In this document: positions 8,842-17,924 of the stretch, one piece after another | How the letters are laid out: every line of letters begins with the position of its first letter | Position numbering within the stretch: position 1 is the stretch's first letter | Assembly (NCBI GenBank): GCA_963715635.1 | Contig: OY970261.1 | Location: forward strand, 4,219,308-4,283,307 | Source: JAPKZH01 sp963715635 | Lineage (GTDB): Bacteria > Acidobacteriota > Aminicenantia > Aminicenantales > UBA4085 | DNA: 64,000 nucleotides | Direction: 5' to 3' | The notes under the pieces: model-generated | What the model was told of the DNA's origin: nothing | Seen by the model: the letters and a program-made list of their open reading frames with translations, nothing else | Databases searched by the model: none | Made by a program: the position numbers and the translations under genes

Positions 8842-10071
8842 CTACCTCTTTATGAGTGGCTTATATTCTTGAAAATGTTCCCTGATTTCCCCTTGGCCGA
8901 CATACTTCGATAATAGCCGATAATTCCGGCTTTCATATCGAATCCTACCGGCAAGAATGGCAGGATGGATCTTCAGTTTATTCGCGACGGCATCGATCTC
9001 GGCCGAGGAAACCGGTCTTTCTAGAAAAGTCTTGTTGATCTCATCCTTCGGCACGAGGGCTTCTTCCGCTAAGCGATCAGCGTCAAGTTCTCTCTTGTCC
9101 TTGATCTCTGCTTTGTGCCCACGCATATCCATATCATCAATAATAAATTCATTTTCTTCGGCAAGATGGAGAACCACGTGGCCAAGTTCATGAAGAAGGC
9201 AGAACCAAAAATTATCGATTCGATCGTGCCTGAGAGTAAGGGAGATTACAGGCCTCTTGCCTTCTTGCAAAAAGGAAGCCCCGTCGAGATAGGTCTTGGA
9301 GAAATGGGGGACGATTAAGAATAGGATGCCGATCTTATTAAGATATTCCTTGGCGAGAATTGGTCCATTATTGAAATAGCTCAGTTTCGCGATGTCTCTT
9401 AAGATTTCTATGGTCAGAGATTTTTTTAAATAATTTTGCTTTAGATTGTTCTGCCGTGCCAAAATCATAGTCTGTAGACACCATGCCCAAATAGCATATT
9501 GATCCGCTTTTGCGTTTTGTCTGGCGCTTTTACTTTTTCTGAAAAGGACGGCCGACACGGTCTTCGAACCTCCTGCTTGTTGAATAAGTCGCCGGATATG
9601 CTCTTCTGCCCCGAGCTTCATGTCTTTGGCATTGTCGATAAATCCTCTTTTTGCCAACTCTTTGAGCGGAAAACGATTCCACTCCAATTGCGGAAAATCG
9701 GATGGGAAGTTGGCTGTCGGCTCTTGAAGCAATACTTCGGCGGGGATTCCTAATCCTTTATTAAGAGCTCGCATCATGGCCAAAGAAAGAGATTTTTTCT
9801 TATTCAGAACCTCCGATACTTTGCTCCGGCTTCCTATGAATGGGATAAGGTCTTTTCGGCCCATTCCCAGCTGATCGATCCGAAATTTAATGGCTTCGAC
9901 CGGGTCGAGCCTCTGAATGGGGAACTGAGATTCTTCATACAACTCAACCAGTTTTGCCAGGAGTTCGAGTTCATCCGCTTCCCGGGTTCCTTCTTTTGCG
10001 TCCATAAGCTCTTCAATGCGAGCAAGAGCAGCGTCATAATCTTTTTTTGTTTTAATCAATTTATTAACCAT
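8842..10071 (-). CDS. higA: HigA-type antitoxin fused to an ImmA/IrrE metallopeptidase domain
   Basis: A 409-residue protein with three parts. There is a helical N-terminus; a helix-turn-helix DNA-binding domain at about residues 55-117 (VEAIKFRIDQLGMGRKDLIPF, KVSEVLNKKKSLS); and a long C-terminal zinc-peptidase-like domain with HELGH at 294-298, as in ImmA/IrrE proteins. It is predicted to neutralise the HigB toxin and repress its own operon. The peptidase domain might allow self- or partner cleavage under stress. The start codon overlaps the toxin stop in TAATG, giving translational coupling. Most HigA proteins are about 100 residues, so this is a large fused form. Confidence 0.85.
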   Translation of the reverse strand: MVNKLIKTKKDYDAALARIEELMDAKEGTREADELELLAKLVELYEESQFPIQRLDPVEAIKFRIDQLGMGRKDLIPFIGSRSKVSEVLNKKKSLSLAMMRALNKGLGIPAEVLLQEPTANFPSDFPQLEWNRFPLKELAKRGFIDNAKDMKLGAEEHIRRLIQQAGGSKTVSAVLFRKSKSARQNAKADQYAIWAWCLQTMILARQNNLKQNYLKKSLTIEILRDIAKLSYFNNGPILAKEYLNKIGILFLIVPHFSKTYLDGASFLQEGKRPVISLTLRHDRIDNFWFCLLHELGHVVLHLAEENEFIIDDMDMRGHKAEIKDKRELDADRLAEEALVPKDEINKTFLERPVSSAEIDAVANKLKIHPAILAGRIRYESRNYRLLSKYVGQGEIREHFQEYKPLIKR

Positions 10072-10364
10072 TAGATGGCCTCCGCATCGATCTTGTTATA
10101 TTCACCATGCGTTCCAACAAATCTAATAAATACCGTCTTGGTTGGATAATTGATCTTGACGACCAACCTGTATTTATTTCCTCCAATGTTGAATACGACT
10201 CTATTACCGCTCAAGAAGCTGGCATTTTTATATCGTTTTTTTATATCCTCGGGAGAAGTCCGCTTAGAATGGTTAGCTTCATACCACCAAGATTCCAATG
10301 GGCCTTTCGCATCTTTGTGTCGTTCATAGAATTCTATGAGCGTCGGTCTCTTAATGACGTTCAC
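10071..10364 (-). CDS. higB: HigB family mRNA-interferase toxin
   Basis: A 97-residue protein of the HigB toxin family (RelE-like fold), predicted to cut mRNA at the ribosome. Family features are clear: the N-terminal MNVIKRPTLIEFYERH, ESWWYEA, and the core NRVVFNIGGNKYRLVVKINY followed by FIRFVGTHGEYNKIDA. Alignment to the family places the start exactly at GTG 10364. That is only seven bases after a perfect -10 box, so the message is probably leaderless. The toxin gene precedes the antitoxin gene, the usual HigBA order. The base composition is more AT-rich than its neighbours, which suggests horizontal acquisition. Confidence 0.92.
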   Translation of the reverse strand: MNVIKRPTLIEFYERHKDAKGPLESWWYEANHSKRTSPEDIKKRYKNASFLSGNRVVFNIGGNKYRLVVKINYPTKTVFIRFVGTHGEYNKIDAEAI

Positions 10365-10370
10365 GTAGAA

Positions 10371-10399
10371 ATTATAATATGTTCCTTTTATAATGTCAA
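10371..10399 (-). promoter_or_regulatory. consensus sigma70 promoter of higBA
   Basis: Reading the minus strand, TTGACA (10399-10394) and TATAAT (10376-10371) are separated by exactly 17 bases, a perfect consensus pair. The expected start of transcription, seven bases after the -10 box, coincides with the GTG start of higB. Confidence 0.85.
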
Positions 10400-10407
10400 G
10401 TAATATA

Positions 10408-10422
10408 TTCCCATAAAGGGAA
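10408..10422. promoter_or_regulatory. probable HigA operator (inverted repeat)
   Basis: TTCCC and GGGAA flank five bases (ATAAA) just upstream of the higBA -35 box. A half-site-like GGAAC also lies in the promoter spacer (10381-10385 on the complementary strand). The position fits an autorepression operator bound by the HigA helix-turn-helix domain. Confidence 0.5.
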
Positions 10423-10477
10423 CGTATAGTAATTGATTTGAAACTGCCTCTTTCCCTATATCGAAGAAAAAAGAGCG

Positions 10478-11203
10478 CTAAAACTTATAGGCGGGATTCC
10501 TGGGATCAAAATCGGCGTCCGTGAGCCCGGCCTTCAAGTTGAGGTTCTCAAAGCCATAATTTTCAATCAACAGGTTATCCCAATCGAAGATCTGAACCTT
10601 GATGGGGAGCATTGTCTCGAGATCGACATGGATGACGGCCCGATAACAGTAATAATCCTTGGCCCTGATTTTGGGGAGGACGAGTTCGATCTTTTGGATT
10701 TCGCGGCCATAAACCATGTCTTCGCCGAGCTCTTTGAACTCTAGCTCGCTGGCCTCCAGGCCCTTGCTCACATTTTCCCGGAGGACTTTCACGAGATTGC
10801 CCAATCCCGTGTCCGTAATCGGGTGCCGGTTTCCCTGCATCGCCTGACGCCCATTCGGGTCCAGGTTGACCGTAACCAGGTCCAGGATGCCTGCCTCGTG
10901 GACTCTGACCTGGTTCTTATTCCAGCCCGCCGCATAGAGCGCCTCGCGGCCTTTATGGGGAGCCTTGATCCATTTCATGTAGACTTTGAAGGGCTTTTTG
11001 AACTTGAGCGAGATCGTTTCCTCTTCCCTGAGCTTTCCGTCAACGCGCTCTTGTTTGTGGAAAATGGCAGTGTAGCTATCGACTTCCGCATAGGACTTTT
11101 CAAGATTGGCCACCCAAATCCCGGGATCGATCCCTGCCTGTCGCCCGGCTGCCAAAGCCGCAGCTGCAAAGACGATCAATGCGGGGAGGACATTCTTTTT
11201 CAT
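10478..11203 (-). CDS. periplasmic LolA-like / DUF1571 protein
   Basis: A 241-residue protein with a signal peptide (KKNVLPALIVFAAAALAAG) and a half-barrel-type beta domain. The segments SYTAIFHKQERVDGKLREEETISLKFKKPFKVYMKW and GREALYAAGWNKNQVRVHEAG are typical of DUF1571 and outer-membrane-lipoprotein carrier-like proteins. It is predicted to bind lipid or lipoprotein acyl chains in the periplasm. The ATG at 11203 is preferred over an upstream TTG because the signal peptide starts there. It is the last gene after alpha-galactosidase and fucosidase, 57 bases from the latter, and may be read from the same message. Confidence 0.65.
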   Translation of the reverse strand: MKKNVLPALIVFAAAALAAGRQAGIDPGIWVANLEKSYAEVDSYTAIFHKQERVDGKLREEETISLKFKKPFKVYMKWIKAPHKGREALYAAGWNKNQVRVHEAGILDLVTVNLDPNGRQAMQGNRHPITDTGLGNLVKVLRENVSKGLEASELEFKELGEDMVYGREIQKIELVLPKIRAKDYYCYRAVIHVDLETMLPIKVQIFDWDNLLIENYGFENLNLKAGLTDADFDPRNPAYKF

Positions 11204-11260
11204 GCGTGTCCCACTCTGATAACTCAATGGCTTCGATTTCCGGCCATCGTCTGGATCCTT

Positions 11261-12343
11261 TTACAGGCTGTTGTTTTTTCTCAGCCGTGCCAGGGCTTCT
11301 TGAAATTGTTTGGGGATCAAGCCGTGTTTGTCGGGGCCGACATCCAGCAAAAGATTGACTTGGTGCTCTCGGGCCGATATGAATAATTGAACCAGCTCCT
11401 GGTCCGGCCGCGGGTCTTCTCCCTCTACGTAGAACCAGTTTTTGCCGATGGGGTCGCAGATCTCCCCGGGCACATAATAGGTTTTGCCCTCGATGGTTCG
11501 CCATTTTTCGTATTTTGCCTGACGAGGCAAACTTCTTTCGATCGAGATTAGGTCGGAAGGCCAGGCGTAGTCGATATCATACTTCCCCTCATTCCAAAAG
11601 CCGTTGTTCATCATGATCACGCACTTGGGCTGCAGCCGGGCGATATGCTGGTACAAAAAGGTCCGATAACCTCGCCCGAGCACGCCCGGGATATCGATCC
11701 ACATCTCGGCGATGGGTCCATATTGGCTGAGCAGCTCTGTGACTTGATTAGTCTGAAAGGTCTGATAGAACGAAGTCGTGAAGGCTTGGTTCCATCCGGA
11801 GGGATCAGAGGGAGTCTGGCTGCCGAAGCGGTTATGGTTATCCCATGAGCAATAATAAAAGCCCGGCCGAACCCCATGTTTGGCGCAGGCTTTGACGAAC
11901 GCTTCGACGACATCTGTCTTGTTGCCGCTGTTTGCGATGTTATAATCCGTGAAGCGGGTCGGCCACAGGCAGTGCCCGGCCACGTGTTTCGCCGTCAGCA
12001 CGGCGTATGTCATGCCCGCGTCCCTGGCGATTTGAATCCAGGAATCGACATCGAGCCGGTCGGGATTGTAGGTCAAAGCCGGCGCCTTTCCGTCGGGCAA
12101 TTCCTGGCCTACGAACGTGCTCATGCCGAAATGGATGAACATGCCGTATCGCCAGGATTCCCATTTCTGCAATTCGGATAGGCTCAACCTTTGGCTGCCT
12201 TTTTCTGGCTGGGCCGGGGAGGCCTGGGGTGGGGCAGGATGAGCCGGAACGCTCGGAGAACCCCATAAGACAGTCCCGGCAGCCATGCCCCCGATGGCCG
12301 CTTCAGAAAGAAAATGCCTTCGTGAAACAGGTTTGGTTTTCAT
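11261..12343 (-). CDS. Tat-exported alpha-L-fucosidase (GH29)
   Basis: A 360-residue glycoside hydrolase of family 29, removing alpha-linked fucose from glycans. A twin-arginine signal (SRRHFLSEAAIGGM, residues 7-20) directs export. The catalytic barrel starts at WESWRYGMFIHFGMSTF (about residue 61) and continues through TAKHVAGHCLW. The expected nucleophile is Asp217 in AEMWIDIPG. It ends near residue 360, shorter than many GH29 enzymes, which carry a C-terminal beta-sandwich of about 100 residues; that domain appears absent. The gene lies 17 bases downstream of the alpha-galactosidase gene, forming a glycan-trimming operon. Confidence 0.87.
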   Translation of the reverse strand: MKTKPVSRRHFLSEAAIGGMAAGTVLWGSPSVPAHPAPPQASPAQPEKGSQRLSLSELQKWESWRYGMFIHFGMSTFVGQELPDGKAPALTYNPDRLDVDSWIQIARDAGMTYAVLTAKHVAGHCLWPTRFTDYNIANSGNKTDVVEAFVKACAKHGVRPGFYYCSWDNHNRFGSQTPSDPSGWNQAFTTSFYQTFQTNQVTELLSQYGPIAEMWIDIPGVLGRGYRTFLYQHIARLQPKCVIMMNNGFWNEGKYDIDYAWPSDLISIERSLPRQAKYEKWRTIEGKTYYVPGEICDPIGKNWFYVEGEDPRPDQELVQLFISAREHQVNLLLDVGPDKHGLIPKQFQEALARLRKNNSL

Positions 12344-12360
12344 CGGACAGACTTCTTATC

Positions 12361-14397
12361 TTAGTCCTTAAGGACCTGCTTGTACATAATCAAGAGCGAC
12401 CCCGGCGCGGCTGGGATTTTGATATCAAGCCCTTCTTCGAGAAGGTTTTTACCAATCTCAGACGTCTTGATGTCATAGTCTTCATAATTCACCGCATAGA
12501 CGCCAGCTGGCATCAATCCGTGAAGCTTGACCCGACAGGTCGAAACAGTGCTGAGATTTCGGCGGAAGGCCAAGACCATCCCGTCTTGAAATTCGGGACG
12601 GTCGAATTGATAGGCGATCCAGCCATCGTCGGACGAATTGTATTCGGTCAAAGGATAATAATCACCGTAAAAATACGGCCGCAATTTCTTGAATTCCTCC
12701 ATGGATTTTTTTGCCTGGGCCAGCGGAAAACTGGGCTGGTTGATCTCCCAGCCGAAGACCAGGGCGCTGCTCAGAGAACTTCGCCAAAAATAGGAATCGG
12801 GGTTGCTGTTGCCCGTGCCGCTGCAGGGCAGGTAGAAATTGAGGCCGTAGGTGTGGCACTGGTATCCGTTAGGTTCATAGTACTGATAATCCGTCCGCCA
12901 GAGAGGTGCGCTCCGGGAGACCGTTTCCAGATCCAGGCGGCGGCCTCCGCTCGCGCAGTTGTCGATGAGTAGGCCTGGATGGCGCTTTAAGAGCTCGTCC
13001 CAGAATTCGTACAAGCCTTCGATATGCTTGATTTCTGTAATGCCCTGCCGGTCAGGGGCGTCCGCCGCGCGCCAATAGTCTTGCGGGTCGAAATTGAAGT
13101 CCTGGCGATAAACCGTGATGCCCTCTTGTTCGATCATCCCCGAGATATAGTCCGTGAGCCAGCGCCGCGCTTCGGGATTGCCGAGGTTGAGCAAGCTGTT
13201 GGAATTCTGGGGCAGCCTGATCAGCCATTCAGGATGCTCACGGTCGAGCCGGGTTCCTTTGTAGACTCTTTCCGGCTCGAACCAGAGCACAAAACCCATT
13301 CCCAGCTTTTTTGCGACATCCGAAATGGGCCTTATCCCATTCGGAAAGTTTTTCTTGTTGATGACCCAGTTTCCAACGCCCTGCCACCAGCCTGTCTCCG
13401 ATCCTTCATACCAGCCGGCATCGATCCAGCCGGCTTCGGGCACGATTCCGAACTGCTCCAGACGATAGGCCATGGCGATGGCAAACGTTTCGGTGGCGCA
13501 GCTGTATTCGTTGCAGGGACGAGGGCCGCCGAAACCCAATCCGCTGGCCAGGGGTAATGTCATGGGACGGCCGTTTTTTTGGGGCGTGTGATGCTTGAGA
13601 ATGAACCGGCGGAAGAGATTATGGCCGCGCAGGCGGTCGGTGCCGGACCAGAAAAGCAAAGCCACGCTCGGCGTTCGGATTTCTTCCCCCGGACGAAGGG
13701 CAAAGTGCGTTTTTTCCATGCCCGCTGAAAGACGGATCGTCGTCCCGGAATCACGCCCAACCGCCGCTTTCCACTTTCCCGACCAGCCTATGCCGACCAT
13801 GACCCCTTCGCCGGGAGCCTCGATGTTGAAAAAAGGAAGGGCGCCGTTTCCGGAGGAACGTCCTTCCCGGGGGCCGAACGCGACTTCACCCCTTGGGTTC
13901 AGGGGTTCATCGATCGGAGCAAAATCGACCCGCTCGGCATTGCTGCCCAGGGCTCGATGGAGGATGAAATTCCCCTTCCCGGTAAAGGGAAAACCGGTAT
14001 CAATGGCCTGGATGTTCTCGATGATCGGTGTATTGGCCCGAGATGAATTATTAAATTTTAAGACCCATTCGACGGCGGGGAAATCATTGTAAATTGTGCA
14101 GAGGGCGCGAACGACAAGACCCGTTTTTGGGTCGGTATAGGTCAAGATTTTTAGAGTTCGATCGGAATCGATCTTTTTCTGTTCCTCGGCAAATGTCCAG
14201 CGGGTCAGGAAGGACGCGGAAGCTTTCCCGTCGTAGAGAAAAGCAAACGGCGGCAGCTTCCCCTTGGAAAAATGCTCTACGACAAACTGCCCCGCCTTTT
14301 TACTCTCTTCAGAATGAAATTGATTTCCAGCCGTTTGAGCCTGTCCCGAAATCCAGACACAGCCGAGAAGCAAACTGGCAAGAATCTTCGTTTTCAT
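12361..14397 (-). CDS. secreted alpha-galactosidase (GH36-type)
   Basis: A 678-residue protein with a signal peptide (ASLLLGCVWISGQA) that hydrolyses terminal alpha-galactosides. An N-terminal beta-supersandwich precedes a TIM barrel with family signatures: GWIDAGWYEG, FVLWFEPERVYKGT, VYRQDFNFDP with nucleophile Asp near residue 432, the DNCASGGRRLDLE segment, and APLWRTDYQYYEPNGYQ with the acid/base Asp near residue 503. The roughly 70-residue spacing of the two Asp residues matches GH36. A strong aggggg lies six bases before the ATG. It heads an operon with the fucosidase and follows the NAD synthetase gene by 45 bases. N-acetylgalactosaminidase activity is an alternative. Confidence 0.87.
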   Translation of the reverse strand: MKTKILASLLLGCVWISGQAQTAGNQFHSEESKKAGQFVVEHFSKGKLPPFAFLYDGKASASFLTRWTFAEEQKKIDSDRTLKILTYTDPKTGLVVRALCTIYNDFPAVEWVLKFNNSSRANTPIIENIQAIDTGFPFTGKGNFILHRALGSNAERVDFAPIDEPLNPRGEVAFGPREGRSSGNGALPFFNIEAPGEGVMVGIGWSGKWKAAVGRDSGTTIRLSAGMEKTHFALRPGEEIRTPSVALLFWSGTDRLRGHNLFRRFILKHHTPQKNGRPMTLPLASGLGFGGPRPCNEYSCATETFAIAMAYRLEQFGIVPEAGWIDAGWYEGSETGWWQGVGNWVINKKNFPNGIRPISDVAKKLGMGFVLWFEPERVYKGTRLDREHPEWLIRLPQNSNSLLNLGNPEARRWLTDYISGMIEQEGITVYRQDFNFDPQDYWRAADAPDRQGITEIKHIEGLYEFWDELLKRHPGLLIDNCASGGRRLDLETVSRSAPLWRTDYQYYEPNGYQCHTYGLNFYLPCSGTGNSNPDSYFWRSSLSSALVFGWEINQPSFPLAQAKKSMEEFKKLRPYFYGDYYPLTEYNSSDDGWIAYQFDRPEFQDGMVLAFRRNLSTVSTCRVKLHGLMPAGVYAVNYEDYDIKTSEIGKNLLEEGLDIKIPAAPGSLLIMYKQVLKD

Positions 14398-14442
14398 GGA
14401 AAACCCCCTAAATAGATTTTAAGAAAACTTTTTCTTTAACCA

Positions 14443-16092
14443 CTAAATATCGACCTTTGCGGCGATCGGTATTCGTCTCCCGATGCCGAACGCCTTTGTC
14501 GTGACTTTAAGGCCCAGGGCCGCTTGTTTCCTTTTATATTCATTTTTTTCGACCATTTGCGCAACCCATCTCACCGTTTCCCGGTCAAATCCCAAATGGA
14601 TAATCTCTTCAACGGAGCGAAGTTCCTCTATATAGTCATGGAGGATCTTGTCGAGGATGGGATAGGGTGGAAGCGTATCTTGGTCCACCTGATCGGGCTT
14701 AAGTTCCGCAGAAGGCGGCTTTTCAATGGTCGCTCTAGGTATGACTTCCGTTTTTCTATTGATATAGTTGGCAAGATCATAGACCATTGTTTTGGGAACA
14801 TCAGAAATGACAGCCAGCCCGCCGCTCATGTCTCCATAAAGGGTGCAATAGCCAACGGCCAGCTCGCTTTTATTGCCGGTCGAGAGAACGAGGTGACCGA
14901 ACTTGTTGGAAAAGGCCATTAGAATGTTGCCCCGGATCCGGGCCTGGATATTTTCTTCCGTAATATCGGGCTCCCTGCCCGCGAAAGGGTCTTTGAGCGT
15001 ATCCAGATAAGACTGATAGATGGTCGAAATAGGTACCACCTGAAATCGGATGCCGATATTCGCGGCCAGCCTTCTTGAGTCTTCGATGCTGCCTTTCGAG
15101 GAATAAGGGGACGGCATCGAAATCCCCAAGACATTTTCGCTCCCCACGGCCTCTTTGGCCAAACAGCATGTGACCGCCGAGTCAATTCCGCCGGAAAGGC
15201 CGACGACCGCTTTGGAAAAGCCGCACTTTCTCATATAGCCCCGGACGCCCAAAACCAGAGCTTCATGGATGGATTCAATCTTGTCCTGAGGGACATACAA
15301 TCCCGGACTTCCGGCAAGCCTTGTATCTATGGTGTAAATATGCTCGACAAAGGAAGGGCATGCCGCTACCGGCTCTCCCGCAGCGTCCAGGCATAGACTT
15401 CGGCCGTCGAAGATGAGCTCATCGTTACCCCCGATCTGGTTGACGAAAACAAACGGACGTCGGTGTTTAAGGGCATGATTGCGGATGAGCCGGAATCTGA
15501 TCTCTTCTTTTCCCATAAAAAATGGAGACGCAGAAATATTGATGAAGAGGGTCGCCCCTTGTCTGGCCATTGTTTCGATCGGATCAAAAGGATAGAGTGT
15601 TCCTTTGGGCCATAATTCCGGGTCGTTCCAGGCATCTTCGCAGATCGAGATGCCCAGCCTTTCCTCTTTGAAGTCGACGGTGTTGATCTCCGGAGCAGGG
15701 TCAAAATGTCTCCTCTCGTCGAAGACATCATACGTAGGAAGCAGAGACTTGTGATGGACTGAAAGGATCCGTCCTTGAAAGATCAAGACAGCCGAGTTAT
15801 AGAGACGCTTCCCAACGTCTTTTCCGGTCGGCAGCGGCGCCCCGAATAGGATTCCGGTTTGGGGAAACCGGACTGACATGCGCGCCAATTCTTGGATAGC
15901 CTCCTGGACCTTTTCTATGAACCAAGGCCTTTCCAAAAGGTCCTTGGGCGGGTATCCGACAAGGAAAAGCTCCGGGAAGACAACCAAATCAGGCTCCTCG
16001 TCACGGCAATGCGCCATGGTCTGAATGACCTTCGATGTATTGCCGTTGATGTCCCCGACGATCGGATTCAATTGGGCTATGGTGACTTTCAT
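14443..16092 (-). CDS. nadE: glutamine-dependent NAD+ synthetase
   Basis: A 549-residue cytoplasmic enzyme that makes NAD+ from deamido-NAD+, ATP and glutamine in the last step of NAD synthesis. The N-terminal glutaminase domain belongs to the nitrilase family, with catalytic Glu41 (VVFPELFL), Lys115 (HHKSLLPTYDVF) and Cys151 (GISICEDAW). The C-terminal synthetase domain has the ATP-pyrophosphatase loop GLSGGIDSAV. The ATG at 16092 is preceded by aaggagg at good spacing; codons further upstream in frame are rejected. Length and order match the bacterial two-domain type. It is isolated from other NAD genes here. Confidence 0.95.
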   Translation of the reverse strand: MKVTIAQLNPIVGDINGNTSKVIQTMAHCRDEEPDLVVFPELFLVGYPPKDLLERPWFIEKVQEAIQELARMSVRFPQTGILFGAPLPTGKDVGKRLYNSAVLIFQGRILSVHHKSLLPTYDVFDERRHFDPAPEINTVDFKEERLGISICEDAWNDPELWPKGTLYPFDPIETMARQGATLFINISASPFFMGKEEIRFRLIRNHALKHRRPFVFVNQIGGNDELIFDGRSLCLDAAGEPVAACPSFVEHIYTIDTRLAGSPGLYVPQDKIESIHEALVLGVRGYMRKCGFSKAVVGLSGGIDSAVTCCLAKEAVGSENVLGISMPSPYSSKGSIEDSRRLAANIGIRFQVVPISTIYQSYLDTLKDPFAGREPDITEENIQARIRGNILMAFSNKFGHLVLSTGNKSELAVGYCTLYGDMSGGLAVISDVPKTMVYDLANYINRKTEVIPRATIEKPPSAELKPDQVDQDTLPPYPILDKILHDYIEELRSVEEIIHLGFDRETVRWVAQMVEKNEYKRKQAALGLKVTTKAFGIGRRIPIAAKVDI

Positions 16093-16212
16093 CTTGGGTC
16101 GCCCTCCTTGAATCTTCCCGGAGAGAAGGTCTCGCATATTATAATAGGTTTTTTGGTGGAGCAATAGAGATAATATAGAACCGATTTTGACCTCGGGATT
16201 TTTTCTCAAGGA

Positions 16213-16245
16213 GAATGCGGGAGGGCCATCGGCCTTCCCGCATTC
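16213..16245 (-). terminator. strong hairpin downstream of gdhA
   Basis: A 15-base stem with one mismatch: gaatgcgggagggcc (16213-16227) pairs with ggccttcccgcattc (16231-16245) around a 3-base loop. It lies about 33 bases after the gdhA stop. There is no clear U-run on the minus strand, so it may terminate weakly, protect the mRNA end or stop transcription in both directions. Confidence 0.5.
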
Positions 16246-16277
16246 TATCCAGGTTAAGAAGAGTGAAGAGAGTTATT

Positions 16278-17639
16278 TCAAACTAAGCCCTGCTCCATCA
16301 TCGCCCGGGCGACCTTCAGAAAGCCGCCGATGTTGGCACCGTTGACGTAATTGCCCGGCGTTCCAAAAGCTTCAGACGCTTCGACACAGGTTTTATGGAT
16401 GCTCTTCATGATCTGATGGAGACGCTTGTCCACTTCGTCTCTCGTCCAGCTCAGGCGTGCGCTGTTCTGGCACATTTCGAGTCCTGACGTTGCCACGCCT
16501 CCCGCGTTAGCGGCTTTGCCGGGTCCAAACAGGGTTTTGGCCTCAATAAACACATCCACTCCCTGCGCCGTTGTCGGCATGTTGGCGCCTTCAGCGACTA
16601 CATAGACGCCGTTCTTAATCAGGTTTTTTGCGTCTTTGGCGTTGATCTCGTTCTGAGTGGCGCTCGGGAAGGCACAGTCGGCTTTGAGGTTCCAGAGCGG
16701 ATTGTGATCGGAATCGCCCGCAAATGCCGTATAGGTCACTCCTTTAAACTTATCGGCATAGTCTTTGATGCGGCCGCGCCGGATGTTTTTGAGGTCCATG
16801 ATAAAGGCCAGCTTTTTTCCGTCGATGCCGGCCGGGTCATAGATATATCCATTGGAATCGGAGAGCGTGACGACCTTGCCACCCAGCTGATTGATCTTTT
16901 CGACCGTGTATTGAGCCACGTTGCCGCTGCCGGAGACCAAGCAAGTCTTTCCCTCAAATGTCTGCTTTCGGGTCGCCAGCATTTCCGCGGCAAAATACAC
17001 AGCGCCGTATCCGGTGGCTTCCGTCCGGATGAGGGAACCGCCCCAGTCCAGTCCTTTCCCGGTGAGGACTCCGGTTACCTCGTTTTTCAGCTTTCTATAT
17101 TGTCCGTAGAGGAAGCCGATTTCCCGTCCGCCGACGCCGATATCTCCTGCGGGGACATCGGTATCCGGCCCGATGTACCGATACAGCTCATTCATGAAGC
17201 TTTGGCAAAGATGCATGACCTCGTTGTCGCTCTTTCCTTTGGGGTCAAAATCGCAGCCGCCCTTGCCGCCGCCCATAGGCAGGGTCGTCAAACTGTTTTT
17301 GAAGACCTGCTCAAAGGCGAGGAACTTCAAAATTCCCAAGGTCACCGTGGGGTGGAAGCGAAGCCCTCCTTTGTAGGGCCCGATGGCGCTGTTCATCTGA
17401 ATCCTGTAGCCCCGGTTGACATGAATTTCTCCAGCGTCGTCCAGCCAAGGCACCCGGAACATGATGACCCGTTCGGGCTCCACGATGCGTTCCATGATCT
17501 TGGCTTTGCGGTACTCCGGATGACGCTCCAGGACCAGCGCCACGGAGCTAATCACTTCCTGGACGGCCTGATGGAATTCGGGCTGGGCGGGATTCTTGGC
17601 AATGACTTCAGACATGAAGTCGGAAACATAATTACCCAT
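16278..17639 (-). CDS. gdhA: NADP-type glutamate dehydrogenase
   Basis: A 453-residue enzyme interconverting glutamate and 2-oxoglutarate plus ammonia. It has the NADP-type small-hexamer signature: GYRIQMNSAIGPYKGGLRFHP, the catalytic LPMGGGKGGCDFDPKGKSD with intact lysine, DVPAGDIGVGGREIGFLYGQY, and a Rossmann segment VSGSGNVAQYTVEK. The start ATG at 17639 follows aaaggag by eight bases. Length is normal. The gene diverges from a second dehydrogenase of the same superfamily that lacks key catalytic residues. A weak TTGAAA-N15-TATACT pair precedes it. The 285-base divergent region otherwise holds only AT-rich sequence. Confidence 0.95.
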   Translation of the reverse strand: MGNYVSDFMSEVIAKNPAQPEFHQAVQEVISSVALVLERHPEYRKAKIMERIVEPERVIMFRVPWLDDAGEIHVNRGYRIQMNSAIGPYKGGLRFHPTVTLGILKFLAFEQVFKNSLTTLPMGGGKGGCDFDPKGKSDNEVMHLCQSFMNELYRYIGPDTDVPAGDIGVGGREIGFLYGQYRKLKNEVTGVLTGKGLDWGGSLIRTEATGYGAVYFAAEMLATRKQTFEGKTCLVSGSGNVAQYTVEKINQLGGKVVTLSDSNGYIYDPAGIDGKKLAFIMDLKNIRRGRIKDYADKFKGVTYTAFAGDSDHNPLWNLKADCAFPSATQNEINAKDAKNLIKNGVYVVAEGANMPTTAQGVDVFIEAKTLFGPGKAANAGGVATSGLEMCQNSARLSWTRDEVDKRLHQIMKSIHKTCVEASEAFGTPGNYVNGANIGGFLKVARAMMEQGLV

Positions 17640-17924
17640 ATAAACGACTCCTTTTAAGAATAGAACTTTAATTGAAGTATATAAGACTTCATCGGCTTTC
17701 AAGCTATAACGGAAATGTTATGAATTTATTTGGTTTTTGTTTTGATTTTAATAAAAAAGTCTTGCCCTATTCCGGCTGGGGCGCGCCCGAGGCGGAACGT
17801 TGCTGCCCCATGAAAGCTTCCTTGACATTTAAAATCGCTAAGGGTATTTTTAAAAAAGAAAGAAGCGCGAACCTTCCGATTCCAGCCGTGAGTGGTCTAT
17901 GATTGAGGAAAAAGGAAACGCATC

